64,000 nucleotides of DNA from Euzebya rosea (GTDB lineage Bacteria > Actinomycetota > Nitriliruptoria > Euzebyales > Euzebyaceae), in contig NZ_PGDQ01000011.1 of the NCBI RefSeq assembly GCF_003073135.1, positions 62,001-126,000 of the forward strand, given 5' to 3'. Position numbers and translations under genes: made by a program. Positions 37,962 to 45,329 of this stretch are shown in pieces (the first letter of the stretch is position 1; each line of letters opens with the position of its first letter). Under the pieces are notes generated by a model. The model did not search any database and was not told where the DNA came from. It saw only the letters and a program-made list of their open reading frames with translations.

Positions 37962-40358
37962 TCAGGCCGGCGAACCCGACCACTGCACGTCACCGGTGAC
38001 GCAGTACGACCCGTTGCCGGCGACGGAGTAGCTGAGGGTGCCCTCCACCGTCGTCGCGCTGGTGAACGTGCCCGTCCACTGCTCGCGGTAGGTGTTGCCC
38101 TGTCCGTCGTTGTACTCGTTGTCGACGGTCCACGACCCCCCGCTCACGGGGATCGGCTGTCCCTCCGGGTAGAAGGTGGTGTAGGTCGAGTAGGACGAAC
38201 CGTCGCAGTACCACAGGAGGGTGCCGTCGACGTCGCTGATCGTGGCGCCGTCGTAGGTGAACTCCAGCTCGGCGACGAGCGAGCGCGGTTCGGCCGCCCA
38301 GCGACCGACCTGCCCGGCCCCGCCCGACCCACCGCCGTTGCTGGGAGGCGGGGTGCCGCCCGACCCCCCGCCATCGCCCGGCGGCGGTGTGCCACCGGTG
38401 TCGCAGCCCGCCCCGTCGAGGCGGTCGAGCTCGTCGGCCACCCCTCGGCTGATGATGGTGCTGTCGCCGACCAGCAGCAGGTCCACTGCAGGGGCACCAC
38501 AGGCCGACACGAGCCCGGCCGTCGCCGGGGAGACCTGGTCCCCGACGATCACCACGGGGGCCTCGGCGTCCGACGCGATCCCGGCCGCAGCCAGCCCGAA
38601 CGCCCAGCCGTCGGGACGGAACCCGTTGACGACCACGAACTCGCGACCTTCCTCGTCGGGCCACAGCTCCGCGGCGATGGCCGCCGCCGTGGCGGTGCGG
38701 TCGGCCCCGGCGACGCGAAGGGGACCCGGCACGCCCTGCTCGACGGCCGCGGACAGGGCTGCGGTGCCACCGAGCAGGACCGAGCGGGTCGGGGCGTCGG
38801 CCTGCAGCCACGCGGCGACCGCCGGATGGATGCTGTCGGTCGGGGTGATGATGATCGGCACGCCGCCGTACGCTGCGATGGCCCCGCCGCTGACGCTGTC
38901 GGCCCACCCGGCGGTCGGGTTGTCGGCCGGTCCGGAGGCGCGGGCGATCAGCACCGTGCCGTTGTCGGCGAAGCGGGCCCGGACCTCCGTGGCCACGGCG
39001 AGCGCGGTCTCGACGCGGGAGGGACCTGCCAGGCGTCGGACGTCGTAGCCCGCCGAGCGCAGCTGGGACTCGATGTCGGCGCTGATCGCGCCGGTGCCAC
39101 CCAGCAGGAAGACGGTGCCCTGCCCACCCAGGACCCGCTGGATCTCTGCCTGCGTCGAGGGGGTCATGGCCTGGCTGTTGGTGAAGAGCATCGGGCCACC
39201 GGCGGTCAGCGCCGCCCCGGCCAGGGAGTCGGGGAAGGTGTCGTCGCGCGACAGGACCACCCACTGGGCGCGGGCGCCGGCCTGCGCGAACCCGTTGGCA
39301 TCGGCGAACCTGGCCCTGGCGATCTCGATCGCGGCCCCGACGGGTTCACCCCGCTCGATGACGGCGGTCGTCGCCGGGTCGTCGTCGAACGCCACGACCG
39401 GCGGGGTCGTCGGCCCCGGCGGGGTGGGTGCGGGGGGCGGGGTCGGCGTCGGCGCGCCACCTCCTGCGGCCCCCCAGTCCGGGAAGCGGTCGGTGGCCGG
39501 ACCGGACGTCACACGCTCGGGCTGGCCCGCGGCCACCCCGGCGGCGGGGATGCGCCAGATGTCGTAGTCGCCGCTGCTGGTCCCCGGTCCGGTGCCCGCG
39601 TAGATGACGAAGCGTCCGTCGGGTGAGTACTGCGGGTGGGTGGTGACCCCGACCTCGGTCAGGCGCTGCCAGTCCGTCCCGGTCGACGAGGCCGAGCACA
39701 TGCCGGTGTCGCAGGTGAAGACGATGCGGCTGCCGTCCGGCGACCACTCGGGGTCATCGACGAGCTCGGGGCCGTCGGGGGCGTCCTCGTAGCGGATCAG
39801 GATGCGCTCGGTGCCGGTGTTGGCGTCCACGGCGTAGAAGTCGCCGGCGACGCGGACGACGATCTCGCCGTGCACGCCCCAGTCGGCCTGCTCGGTGGTG
39901 TAGCCGGTCGTCAGGGGGAACCCACCCCCGCCGTTGGCGTCGGCGACCCACAGGACGAACCGTCCCTCGGCGCCGTGGTAGCCCTGGAAGGCGATCTCGG
40001 TCCCGTCCGGGGACCAGGTCGGCTGTTCGGCGCTGCCGAGCACCTCGTGGCCGATCGGGTTGGAGACCTCCGTGACCTGGGTGCCGTCGATGGTGGACGT
40101 CCAGATCTCGTCGTAGATCTCGGTGCGGGTGTAGGCGATCCGGGTGCCGTCCGGCGAGACGACGGGGTGCTTCTCGACGTTGGTCGGGGTGTTGGTGACG
40201 TTGCGGGGGTTGCTGCCGTCGGCGTCGACCACCCAGATGTCGCCCCCACGTTCGAAGGCGATGACCCCGTTGGCCCCCGGGTAGGCGGCCCGTGCCGGTG
40301 GCGCCAGCATCCCGAGCACCAGGAGGACCGGCAGGATCGACGCAAGTCGGCGCAGCAT
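37962..40358 (-). CDS. Secreted TolB-like propeller plus CWB2 protein
   Basis: The 798-residue protein starts at ATG 40358 (MLRRLASILPVLLVLGML, cleavage near ARA). Residues about 30-330 hold PD40/TolB-like beta-propeller repeats: WVVDADGSNPRNVTN, PVVSPDGTRIAYTR, PTWSPDGTEIAFQG, PQYSPDGRFVIYAG. A Pro-rich linker leads to three CWB2 repeats (about 380-680; WVVLSRDDTFPDSLAGAAL, VFLLGGTGAISADIE, SVLLGGTAALSAAVE). A Gly/Pro linker and a C-terminal beta-rich domain with two Cys (WYCDGSS, GSYCVTGD) end the protein. The propeller may sense or bind a wall or external ligand. It converges on the ABC ATPase gene and is divergent from the membrane protein at 40523. Confidence 0.9.
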   Translation of the reverse strand: MLRRLASILPVLLVLGMLAPPARAAYPGANGVIAFERGGDIWVVDADGSNPRNVTNTPTNVEKHPVVSPDGTRIAYTRTEIYDEIWTSTIDGTQVTEVSNPIGHEVLGSAEQPTWSPDGTEIAFQGYHGAEGRFVLWVADANGGGGFPLTTGYTTEQADWGVHGEIVVRVAGDFYAVDANTGTERILIRYEDAPDGPELVDDPEWSPDGSRIVFTCDTGMCSASSTGTDWQRLTEVGVTTHPQYSPDGRFVIYAGTGPGTSSGDYDIWRIPAAGVAAGQPERVTSGPATDRFPDWGAAGGGAPTPTPPPAPTPPGPTTPPVVAFDDDPATTAVIERGEPVGAAIEIARARFADANGFAQAGARAQWVVLSRDDTFPDSLAGAALTAGGPMLFTNSQAMTPSTQAEIQRVLGGQGTVFLLGGTGAISADIESQLRSAGYDVRRLAGPSRVETALAVATEVRARFADNGTVLIARASGPADNPTAGWADSVSGGAIAAYGGVPIIITPTDSIHPAVAAWLQADAPTRSVLLGGTAALSAAVEQGVPGPLRVAGADRTATAAAIAAELWPDEEGREFVVVNGFRPDGWAFGLAAAGIASDAEAPVVIVGDQVSPATAGLVSACGAPAVDLLLVGDSTIISRGVADELDRLDGAGCDTGGTPPPGDGGGSGGTPPPSNGGGSGGAGQVGRWAAEPRSLVAELEFTYDGATISDVDGTLLWYCDGSSYSTYTTFYPEGQPIPVSGGSWTVDNEYNDGQGNTYREQWTGTFTSATTVEGTLSYSVAGNGSYCVTGDVQWSGSPA

Positions 40359-40445
40359 GACAACCCCATTCGGACGGACGCCCCCCCAATGGAGCGTGAC
40401 CGTCGCAATGTACGACAGGACGTCGCTGCGACGCTTCACTTTTCG

Positions 40446-40479
40446 GACCATCTTTCGGATGGCCCGTCCTGACTGGTCA
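40446..40479 (-). promoter_or_regulatory. Shared motif upstream of CWB2 genes, copy 3
   Basis: Contains GACCATCTTT (40446-40455) and a 21-bp block (40459-40479) beginning ATGGCCCGTCCTGACTGGTC, which matches 19 of 21 bases at 13865-13885. As RNA of the CWB2 gene, 40445-40465 could fold into an 8-bp stem with a CGAAA loop. It lies about 90-120 bases upstream of the start at 40358. Confidence 0.5.
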
Positions 40480-40486
40480 CGATCAC

Positions 40487-40515
40487 TTGCGAAACCGGAA
40501 ACTCACTCATACGCT
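40487..40515 (+). promoter_or_regulatory. Promoter for a probable leaderless transcript
   Basis: TTGCGA (40487-40492) and TACGCT (40510-40515) are separated by 17 bases. The ATG of the next gene begins 7 bases after the -10 and has no Shine-Dalgarno sequence, so transcription would start at or next to the A of the ATG. Confidence 0.6.
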
Positions 40516-40522
40516 TTCCGAC

Positions 40523-41005
40523 ATGGAAAACGAACTCGACGGGCCGTACCCGTCACGACCGTCCCACGACGAGGCCACGGACGCGCTGGCGATGCTGGAG
40601 GCAGATCGTCACCGCCTCGCCGATCGCACCCACGTCCCGTGGAACCTGCTCGCCGGCCTCGGCGGGGTCGGAGCATGGTGGGTCGGCGCCGCGGCCTTCA
40701 CCACCCCCGGCGCGGACTACGAACCGCCGACCTCGATCTGGCTGGCCCTCGGCGCGGTCTTCGTCGTCCTCCACCTGATCCGTCGCGAGACCGGCATCCG
40801 GTTCTCCACGATGGGCGCCTCGGCTCGCTGGGCGGTCGGGGGCATCGTGGCGACCTGCACGCTGCTGTTCAGCGTGTCGCTCGGGCTGGTGTCCTTCGGC
40901 CTGCAGTGGGCGGTCGCGCTCACCAGCCTGGTCGGCTTCGTCGCCACGACCTGGCTTGCCGGGGTTGCCTACCGCTCGGCCGTCCAGAGCCTGCGTCGTG
41001 GCTGA
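40523..41005 (+). CDS. Membrane protein coupled to a winged-helix regulator
   Basis: The 160-residue product starts at ATG 40523 (MENELDGPYPSRPS). A cytoplasmic helix (DEATDALAMLEADRHRLADR) precedes four predicted transmembrane helices in two pairs (about 40-60, 72-90, 100-122, 126-148). The N-terminal segment resembles that of unknown actinobacterial membrane proteins paired with ArsR/MarR-type regulators. The stop lies inside the beginning of the regulator gene (8-base overlap), so the two form a translationally coupled pair. Function unknown; a toxin-like, sensor or transporter role cannot be told apart. Confidence 0.8.
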   Translation: MENELDGPYPSRPSHDEATDALAMLEADRHRLADRTHVPWNLLAGLGGVGAWWVGAAAFTTPGADYEPPTSIWLALGAVFVVLHLIRRETGIRFSTMGASARWAVGGIVATCTLLFSVSLGLVSFGLQWAVALTSLVGFVATTWLAGVAYRSAVQSLRRG

Positions 41006-41303
41006 GGCGGCGTTCGACGAGACGATCCACGCCCCTGTGCGGCTGCGGATCTGCGGGCTGCTCCGGCCGGTCGACCGGCTGGAGTTCGCCGTGCTGCGCG
41101 ACACCCTCGACGTCTCCGACGCGACCCTCTCCAAGCACCTCAAGACCCTGGCCACCGCCGGCTACGTCGTCGCCGACAAGGCCGCGTCCGAGCAACGACG
41201 CGACGCACGGCGGCTGACCTGGTTGTCCCTGACGTCGGCCGGTCGGACGGCGTTCGACGCACACGTCCGCGCGCTTCGGGCCATCACCGCCCCTGCCGGG
41301 TGA
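40998..41303 (+). CDS. Winged-helix transcriptional regulator (ArsR/MarR-like)
   Basis: The 101-residue product from GTG 40998 is a single compact winged helix: HAPVRLRICGLLRPVDRLEF, then the recognition part DTLDVSDATLSKHLKTLATA and a wing (SEQRRDARRLTWLSLTSAGR). This is the 'winged helix DNA-binding domain' type (close to PadR/MarR/ArsR) often encoded beside a small membrane protein, as here. The overlap with the upstream gene means it depends on translation of that gene. It may repress its own promoter at 40487. Confidence 0.87.
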   Translation: MAEAAFDETIHAPVRLRICGLLRPVDRLEFAVLRDTLDVSDATLSKHLKTLATAGYVVADKAASEQRRDARRLTWLSLTSAGRTAFDAHVRALRAITAPAG

Positions 41304-41313
41304 GTCCGGTACG

Positions 41314-42816
41314 TCAGATCCGCTTCCGGTGGCGGCGCAGGCGTCGCCACGCCGCCGGCCAACGGCCAGCGGCGCGATCACGCCGACGCCCCGCACGGGC
41401 GGCCAGCACCCCGAGCAGGTAGGCCACGCCGGGATCGACCTCGTCCCGCAGCGTCCGGAACATCTCGATGGCCACGACGGCGTCCTGCCAGGCCCCCAGC
41501 ACGTCCTGGACACGGCCAGCAGCCCTCGACAGGTCCGCGGCGGGCTGGCCGAGCGCCGGCTGGACCGCGTCGGCGGCGTATCGCAGGCGCTTGGTGCGCA
41601 GCCGGACGTCGTGCAGGTGGTCGTCGGGGTGCTGGTCGTCGGCGGGCTGGTCGTCGCCCGCCGCAACGGCGCGGCGCACGCCCTTCCAGGCCTGCCTGAC
41701 CAGCGGGGCGAGGGTCGGCCCGGCGGGCGCGTCGGGCTCCAGCACACGGGGGGTGGTCGCCGCGGCCAGCAACCGATCGAGCAGCTCCCCGTAGCCGGGG
41801 CCCTCCAGCTGCTCGAGCAGGACCCCGCGGGCCCGGTCACGACGCAGCTGGAGCAGGGCGCAGAGCTCCGGGCCAGCCACCGCATCGGCCGGGTCGAGGG
41901 CAGCCAGGTCGGTCTCGACCCGCGCGACCAGCACGTCCAGGTCCCGGACCGCCCCCAGGGCTGCCGCGAGGGGTCGGAGGTCGTCACGAAGGCTGTCGGC
42001 CCATTCGCGGTCCAGGACCGGACGGTAGGTCCGCAGGGTCGTCCGCAACCGGCGGGTGGCGACGCGCATCTGGTGCAACGCCTCGACGTCCTCGCCCAGC
42101 CTCGTGCCCGGGTCGAAGCGGATCATCCGGTCGAGGTCCACGAGCATCGCCCGCGACACCACGTCGACCACCGGCACGCGCGTGCTCGGTGTGGGCAGCT
42201 CGGGCACGACCAGGTCGGGCGGGGCCTCGGCTGCCGGCCCGAGGGCCCGGACCAGCTTGGGCCGGTTGCCGGACCGTGAGGCCCCTGCGTCGACCAGTCG
42301 GTCCACCACCTCTCGGCGGATCCGGTCGTGGTCGCCCTCGACCTCCAGCTCGCGGAACCGGGCAACGAGCCGGCCGTCGACGTGCGCCTCGACGTCGTCG
42401 TCGGTGACCTCCACGGCCACCTGCCCGTCGGCGTGCACCCGCACGCGAGTCCGTTCCGTCAGGAGGGTGGCGACCGGGACCAGCGGTGCCCCGCGGGTGA
42501 GCGCGGCCACGGCGCTGGTGACGGCTGCCGGCGGGCCCTCGTCGTTGCCCGGGTAGGCACGCTCGTCGCGCACGATGCCGTCGGTGTCGGCGTCGCCGAT
42601 GGGGTGCTTGACCTGCCACGGGTCGCTGTCGGCCTCCGGCCGGTACCGCACCGTCGCCCCGGCCCGGATCAGCCGCAGGTCGGCGGTGTCGAAGTACGTC
42701 GCGCGCAGCCGGACCGGGTCGACGTGCTCGACGTCGGCGCCCTCGATGTCCGACACCGGATCCCCCAGCTCGACGGTGGGGTGGAGGTCCAGCTTGACCT
42801 CGTGTTCAGCGGCCAT
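41314..42816 (-). CDS. CYTH-CHAD domain protein
   Basis: The 500-residue protein has an N-terminal CYTH domain (about 1-200; HEVKLDLHP in place of the canonical ExExK, RATYFDTADLRLIRAGATVR, LEVEG) and a C-terminal CHAD domain (about 225-490; HQMRVATRRLRTTLRTYRPV with the conserved His and basic residues, then DDHLHDVRLRTKRLRYAADA). CYTH domains bind or hydrolyse triphosphates; CHAD helical bundles bind polyphosphate. Here the first CYTH motif reads HEVKLD, retaining E-x-K. A role in polyphosphate metabolism or granules is inferred from the families. It converges on the winged-helix gene with 10 bases between the stops. Confidence 0.92.
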   Translation of the reverse strand: MAAEHEVKLDLHPTVELGDPVSDIEGADVEHVDPVRLRATYFDTADLRLIRAGATVRYRPEADSDPWQVKHPIGDADTDGIVRDERAYPGNDEGPPAAVTSAVAALTRGAPLVPVATLLTERTRVRVHADGQVAVEVTDDDVEAHVDGRLVARFRELEVEGDHDRIRREVVDRLVDAGASRSGNRPKLVRALGPAAEAPPDLVVPELPTPSTRVPVVDVVSRAMLVDLDRMIRFDPGTRLGEDVEALHQMRVATRRLRTTLRTYRPVLDREWADSLRDDLRPLAAALGAVRDLDVLVARVETDLAALDPADAVAGPELCALLQLRRDRARGVLLEQLEGPGYGELLDRLLAAATTPRVLEPDAPAGPTLAPLVRQAWKGVRRAVAAGDDQPADDQHPDDHLHDVRLRTKRLRYAADAVQPALGQPAADLSRAAGRVQDVLGAWQDAVVAIEMFRTLRDEVDPGVAYLLGVLAARAGRRRDRAAGRWPAAWRRLRRHRKRI

Positions 42817-42825
42817 GGCCGAAGA

Positions 42826-43665
42826 CTAGGTCTCCGCCGATCGCGCGGCGATGCCCTGCCGTCCGAGGTGTCGGGCGGTGGCGTCGTCGGCCGGATAGAA
42901 CAGCTCGATCATCAGCTCGTCGAGGGTGATGTCGCGTGGTGTTCCGAACGTCGTCAGCGTCGTGAAGAACGACAGGTCGGGATCGGCGATGTCGACGGTC
43001 AGGACCAGCGCCGGGTCGGACTCGGGTGTGCGCCGGGGGAGCGCGGCGACGTTGGGGTAGGTGCGCACCTCCTCCAGCAGGGCGGCCAGCGACTCGTCAC
43101 CGGACAACGCCAGCTGGCGCTCGAGCTGCCACACCAGGTAGCTGCCCCACTCCTCGAAGTTGCGGGTGCGGGCGGCCAGGCCGTCGGGGTGCAGGCTGAC
43201 GCGGAAGACGTTGAGGGTGGGCGCGGCCAGCTCCGGGGCCACCCCGTCGATCAGGGCCAGGGCGCCGGCGTTGGCGGCCACGACGTCCCAGCGTCGGTCC
43301 AGCACGACGCCCGGATAGGGGTCGTGCGCGTCGAGGATCCGCTGCACCGCGTCCCGTGCCCGGGCCATGGCGGGGGCGTCCAGCGGGGTCTCCTCGTAGC
43401 GCGGTGCGTAGCCGGCGGCGAGCAGCAGGTGGTTGCGCTCGCGGAGCGGGACGTCCAGCCCCTCGGCGAGCGCCAGCACGACCTCCGCCGAGGGGTTGGC
43501 CCGGCCCGTCTCGATGAAGCTGAGGTGTCGGGTCGACACCCCGACGTCCAGGGCGAGGTCCATCTGGCTGCGCCGCCGATGGCCACGCCACTGGCGCAGG
43601 AGCACGCCGACGGTCGGGGTGGGCGGGGTCGGTGTGGTCATGGGGCCAGCGGTGGAACCGGTCAT
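42826..43665 (-). CDS. XRE-family regulator with MmyB-like ligand domain
   Basis: About 279 residues from ATG 43665 (AGGG upstream); ATG 43641 is an alternative. An N-terminal helix-turn-helix (about 22-75; LLRQWRGHRRRSQMDLALDV, STRHLSFIETGRANPS) is followed by the MmyB-like PAS-fold domain (GVVLDRRWDVVAANAGALAL, then NVFRVSLHPDGLA, ending ITLDELMIELFYPADDATA). Such proteins are common in Actinobacteria and are thought to bind fatty-acid-like or small ligands. The divergent small membrane protein at 43790 is the likely target, with an inverted repeat between them. Confidence 0.9.
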   Translation of the reverse strand: MTGSTAGPMTTPTPPTPTVGVLLRQWRGHRRRSQMDLALDVGVSTRHLSFIETGRANPSAEVVLALAEGLDVPLRERNHLLLAAGYAPRYEETPLDAPAMARARDAVQRILDAHDPYPGVVLDRRWDVVAANAGALALIDGVAPELAAPTLNVFRVSLHPDGLAARTRNFEEWGSYLVWQLERQLALSGDESLAALLEEVRTYPNVAALPRRTPESDPALVLTVDIADPDLSFFTTLTTFGTPRDITLDELMIELFYPADDATARHLGRQGIAARSAET

Positions 43666-43702
43666 GGTCCCTGACCGTAGGCTCGCGCACGGCCGGTCGG
43701 CC

Positions 43703-43719
43703 ATTACCCGGGAGGTAAT
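43703..43719. promoter_or_regulatory. Inverted repeat, probable XRE operator
   Basis: ATTACC-CGGGA-GGTAAT is a perfect 6-bp inverted repeat with a 5-base spacer, AT-rich at its ends in a GC-rich region. It is midway between the divergent XRE gene (start 43665) and the membrane protein gene (start 43790), where a shared or overlapping operator would be expected. Confidence 0.65.
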
Positions 43720-43789
43720 CGACGCCATGACCGGCCGGCCCCATCGTCGGTGGCGTCATCCCTCACCCGACCGTGAAAGGGGTCCTCCC

Positions 43790-44188
43790 GTGACCGCCAT
43801 CTCCTCCCCTGCCTCCCGCCAGTCCGTCCAGTCCCGTGCGCTGCTGGTCGACGCCGTCGGCTCCGGCGCCACCGGCCTGCTGCTTGCCGCCGGCAACGCT
43901 GCCCTCGCCGAGCCCCTCGGCATTTCGTCGGGCTGGCTGCTCGGCTTGGGCATCTTCATGCTGGCCTACGCCGCCGAGCTGGCCGTGGTGGCCCGGATGT
44001 TGCCCCGGACCGCCGGCTGGGTTCGCCGGATCGGCCTTGCCAACGGCGGCTGGGTGCTGGCCAGCGTCGGCGCGGTCGTCCTGGGCGCCTGGGACCTGAC
44101 CGGCCTCGGCGTGGCCGTCGTGCTGGCGCAGGCCGCGGTGGTGGCCGGGTTCGTCGCGATGCAGCTCCGTGCCACGCCGACCGCCTGA
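43790..44188 (+). CDS. Small four-helix membrane protein
   Basis: GTG 43790 has AAAGGGG about 7 bases upstream. The 132-residue product contains four hydrophobic helices (LLVDAVGSGATGLLLAAGNA, GWLLGLGIFMLAYAAELAVV, ANGGWVLASVGAVVLGAWDL, GVAVVLAQAAVVAGFVAMQL) with short loops. This layout is common among small actinobacterial membrane proteins controlled by a divergent XRE/MmyB regulator. Function not recognised. It is followed by a 37-bp palindromic repeat and the convergent yaaA gene. Confidence 0.82.
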   Translation: MTAISSPASRQSVQSRALLVDAVGSGATGLLLAAGNAALAEPLGISSGWLLGLGIFMLAYAAELAVVARMLPRTAGWVRRIGLANGGWVLASVGAVVLGAWDLTGLGVAVVLAQAAVVAGFVAMQLRATPTA

Positions 44189-44233
44189 CACCCTCACCGG
44201 AGGTCGACGTCCCGGCGCACACCACGCCGCGCT

Positions 44234-44270
44234 TGTCGGGTGATCACGACGGGCGGCCCGTTACCCGACA
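44234..44270. repeat. 37-bp palindromic element, copy 2 of 3 (inverted)
   Basis: Starts TGTCGGGTGATCACGACGGG and ends CCCGTTACCCGACA. Its reverse complement differs from the copy at 3484-3520 at two positions only. Again it lies between two converging genes, here the small membrane protein and yaaA. Confidence 0.8.
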
Positions 44271-44276
44271 CGCGGA

Positions 44277-45059
44277 TTACTGGGCCGGGCGGATGAAGGT
44301 GGGCTCGTCGCTGGTGGAGCGGTCGGGGTCGTAGCGGTAGCCCGCCACGTCGAACTCCTGGATCGCCTTCATCGACCGGACGCGGTTGGTGACCAGCCAA
44401 GCGGCCATCTCACCCCTCGCTCGCTTGGCGAAGAACGAGACGATCCGGTAGCTGCCGTCCTTGCCCTCGTCGAGGAAGCGGGGGCTGATCAGCCGACCCT
44501 CCAGCCGGTCGGTGTCGACGGCGCCGAAGTACTCGTTGGAGGCGAGGTTGACGACGGCCTCGGGCCCCGGCGACTCGGCGAGGTCGGCGTTGAGCACGTC
44601 GGTGATCTCGCCGCCCCAGAAGTCGTACAGCGTGTCGCCACGGTCGGTCGTCAGCTTGGTGCCCATCTCCAGCCGATAGGCCTGCATCAGGTCCAGCGGC
44701 CGCAGCACCCCGTACAGCCCCGACAGGATCCGCACGGTCTTCTGCGCCTCGGTGTAGTCGCGTTCGCCGAACCGCCCCCGGGGATCCATCCCCATGTAGA
44801 CGTCACCGGTGAACGCCAGGACCGCCGGGCGGGCGTTGTCGCGTGTGAACGGCACGGTGAAGTCCTGGTACCGCTGCACGTTCAGCGCGGCGAGGTCGTC
44901 GGAGATGCTCATCAGCCGGGCGACCTCGTCGGGCGACTTGCGACGCATGACGTCGATCAGCTCCTGCGACCGATCCAGCATCCGCGGCTCGGAGTGCTTG
45001 CGGGTCGGCAGCGGCGTCTCGTAGTCGAGGGACTTGGCGGGGGACAGCAAGGTGATCAT
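44277..45059 (-). CDS. yaaA: YaaA-family peroxide stress / DNA-binding protein (DUF328)
   Basis: The 260-residue protein (E. coli YaaA is 258) begins with the family hallmark MITLLSPAKSLDYETPLPT. Other conserved parts are RYQDFTVPFTRDNARPAVLA, FTGDVYMGMD, ILSGLYGVLRPLDLMQAYRL, EMGTKL, LYDFWG and the C-terminal RARGEMAAWLVTNR. YaaA lowers intracellular iron during peroxide stress in E. coli and has a DNA-binding fold. The ATG at 45059 is chosen because homology starts there; open frame upstream is the 85-bp repeat region. Its leader therefore consists wholly of repeats that separate it from lysR. Confidence 0.93.
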   Translation of the reverse strand: MITLLSPAKSLDYETPLPTRKHSEPRMLDRSQELIDVMRRKSPDEVARLMSISDDLAALNVQRYQDFTVPFTRDNARPAVLAFTGDVYMGMDPRGRFGERDYTEAQKTVRILSGLYGVLRPLDLMQAYRLEMGTKLTTDRGDTLYDFWGGEITDVLNADLAESPGPEAVVNLASNEYFGAVDTDRLEGRLISPRFLDEGKDGSYRIVSFFAKRARGEMAAWLVTNRVRSMKAIQEFDVAGYRYDPDRSTSDEPTFIRPAQ

Positions 45060-45074
45060 GGCCCTCCCGAATCT

Positions 45075-45329
45075 AGCGGGGCAGCAGCCGACCGAGGACC
45101 CCCCGCAGCTCGCGAGGAGGCCCGCAGGGAGGCGTCTCGGCTGCCCCGCCCGGAAAGACAGCGGGGCAGCAGCCGACCGAGGACCCCCCGCAGCTCGCGA
45201 GGAGGCTCGCAGGGAGGCGTCTCGGCTGCCCCGCCCGGAAAGACAGCGGGGCAGCAGCCGACCGAGGACCCCCCGCAGCTCGCCCGAAGGAATCAGCGCA
45301 GCGGGGCAGCAGCCGACCGAGGATCTCCC
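45075..45329. repeat. 85-bp tandem repeat array with internal hairpins
   Basis: Units start AGCGGGGCAGCAGCCGACCG at 45075, 45160 and 45245 (85-base period); a truncated unit begins at 45300. The first two are nearly identical (one base change, GCCCGC versus GCTCGC). Within a unit, GCGGGGCAGC-AG-CCGA (45076-45091) can pair with TCGGCTGCCCCGC (45137-45149). The last units form the 3' end of the lysR reading frame, and the first ends within 16 bases of the yaaA start. Confidence 0.85.

Noticed and set aside
40358-40480. Cyclic-di-GMP (GEMM) riboswitch before the TolB/CWB2 gene
   Set aside because: The stem with CGAAA loop recalls GEMM P1b, but the conserved flanking GGGCAAACC and GACGCAAAGCC parts are missing, and the stem is not kept at the two other CWB2 leaders.
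45075-45329. CRISPR array
   Set aside because: Repeats are 85 bases without distinct spacers, adjacent units are joined head to tail, and no cas genes are in the window.
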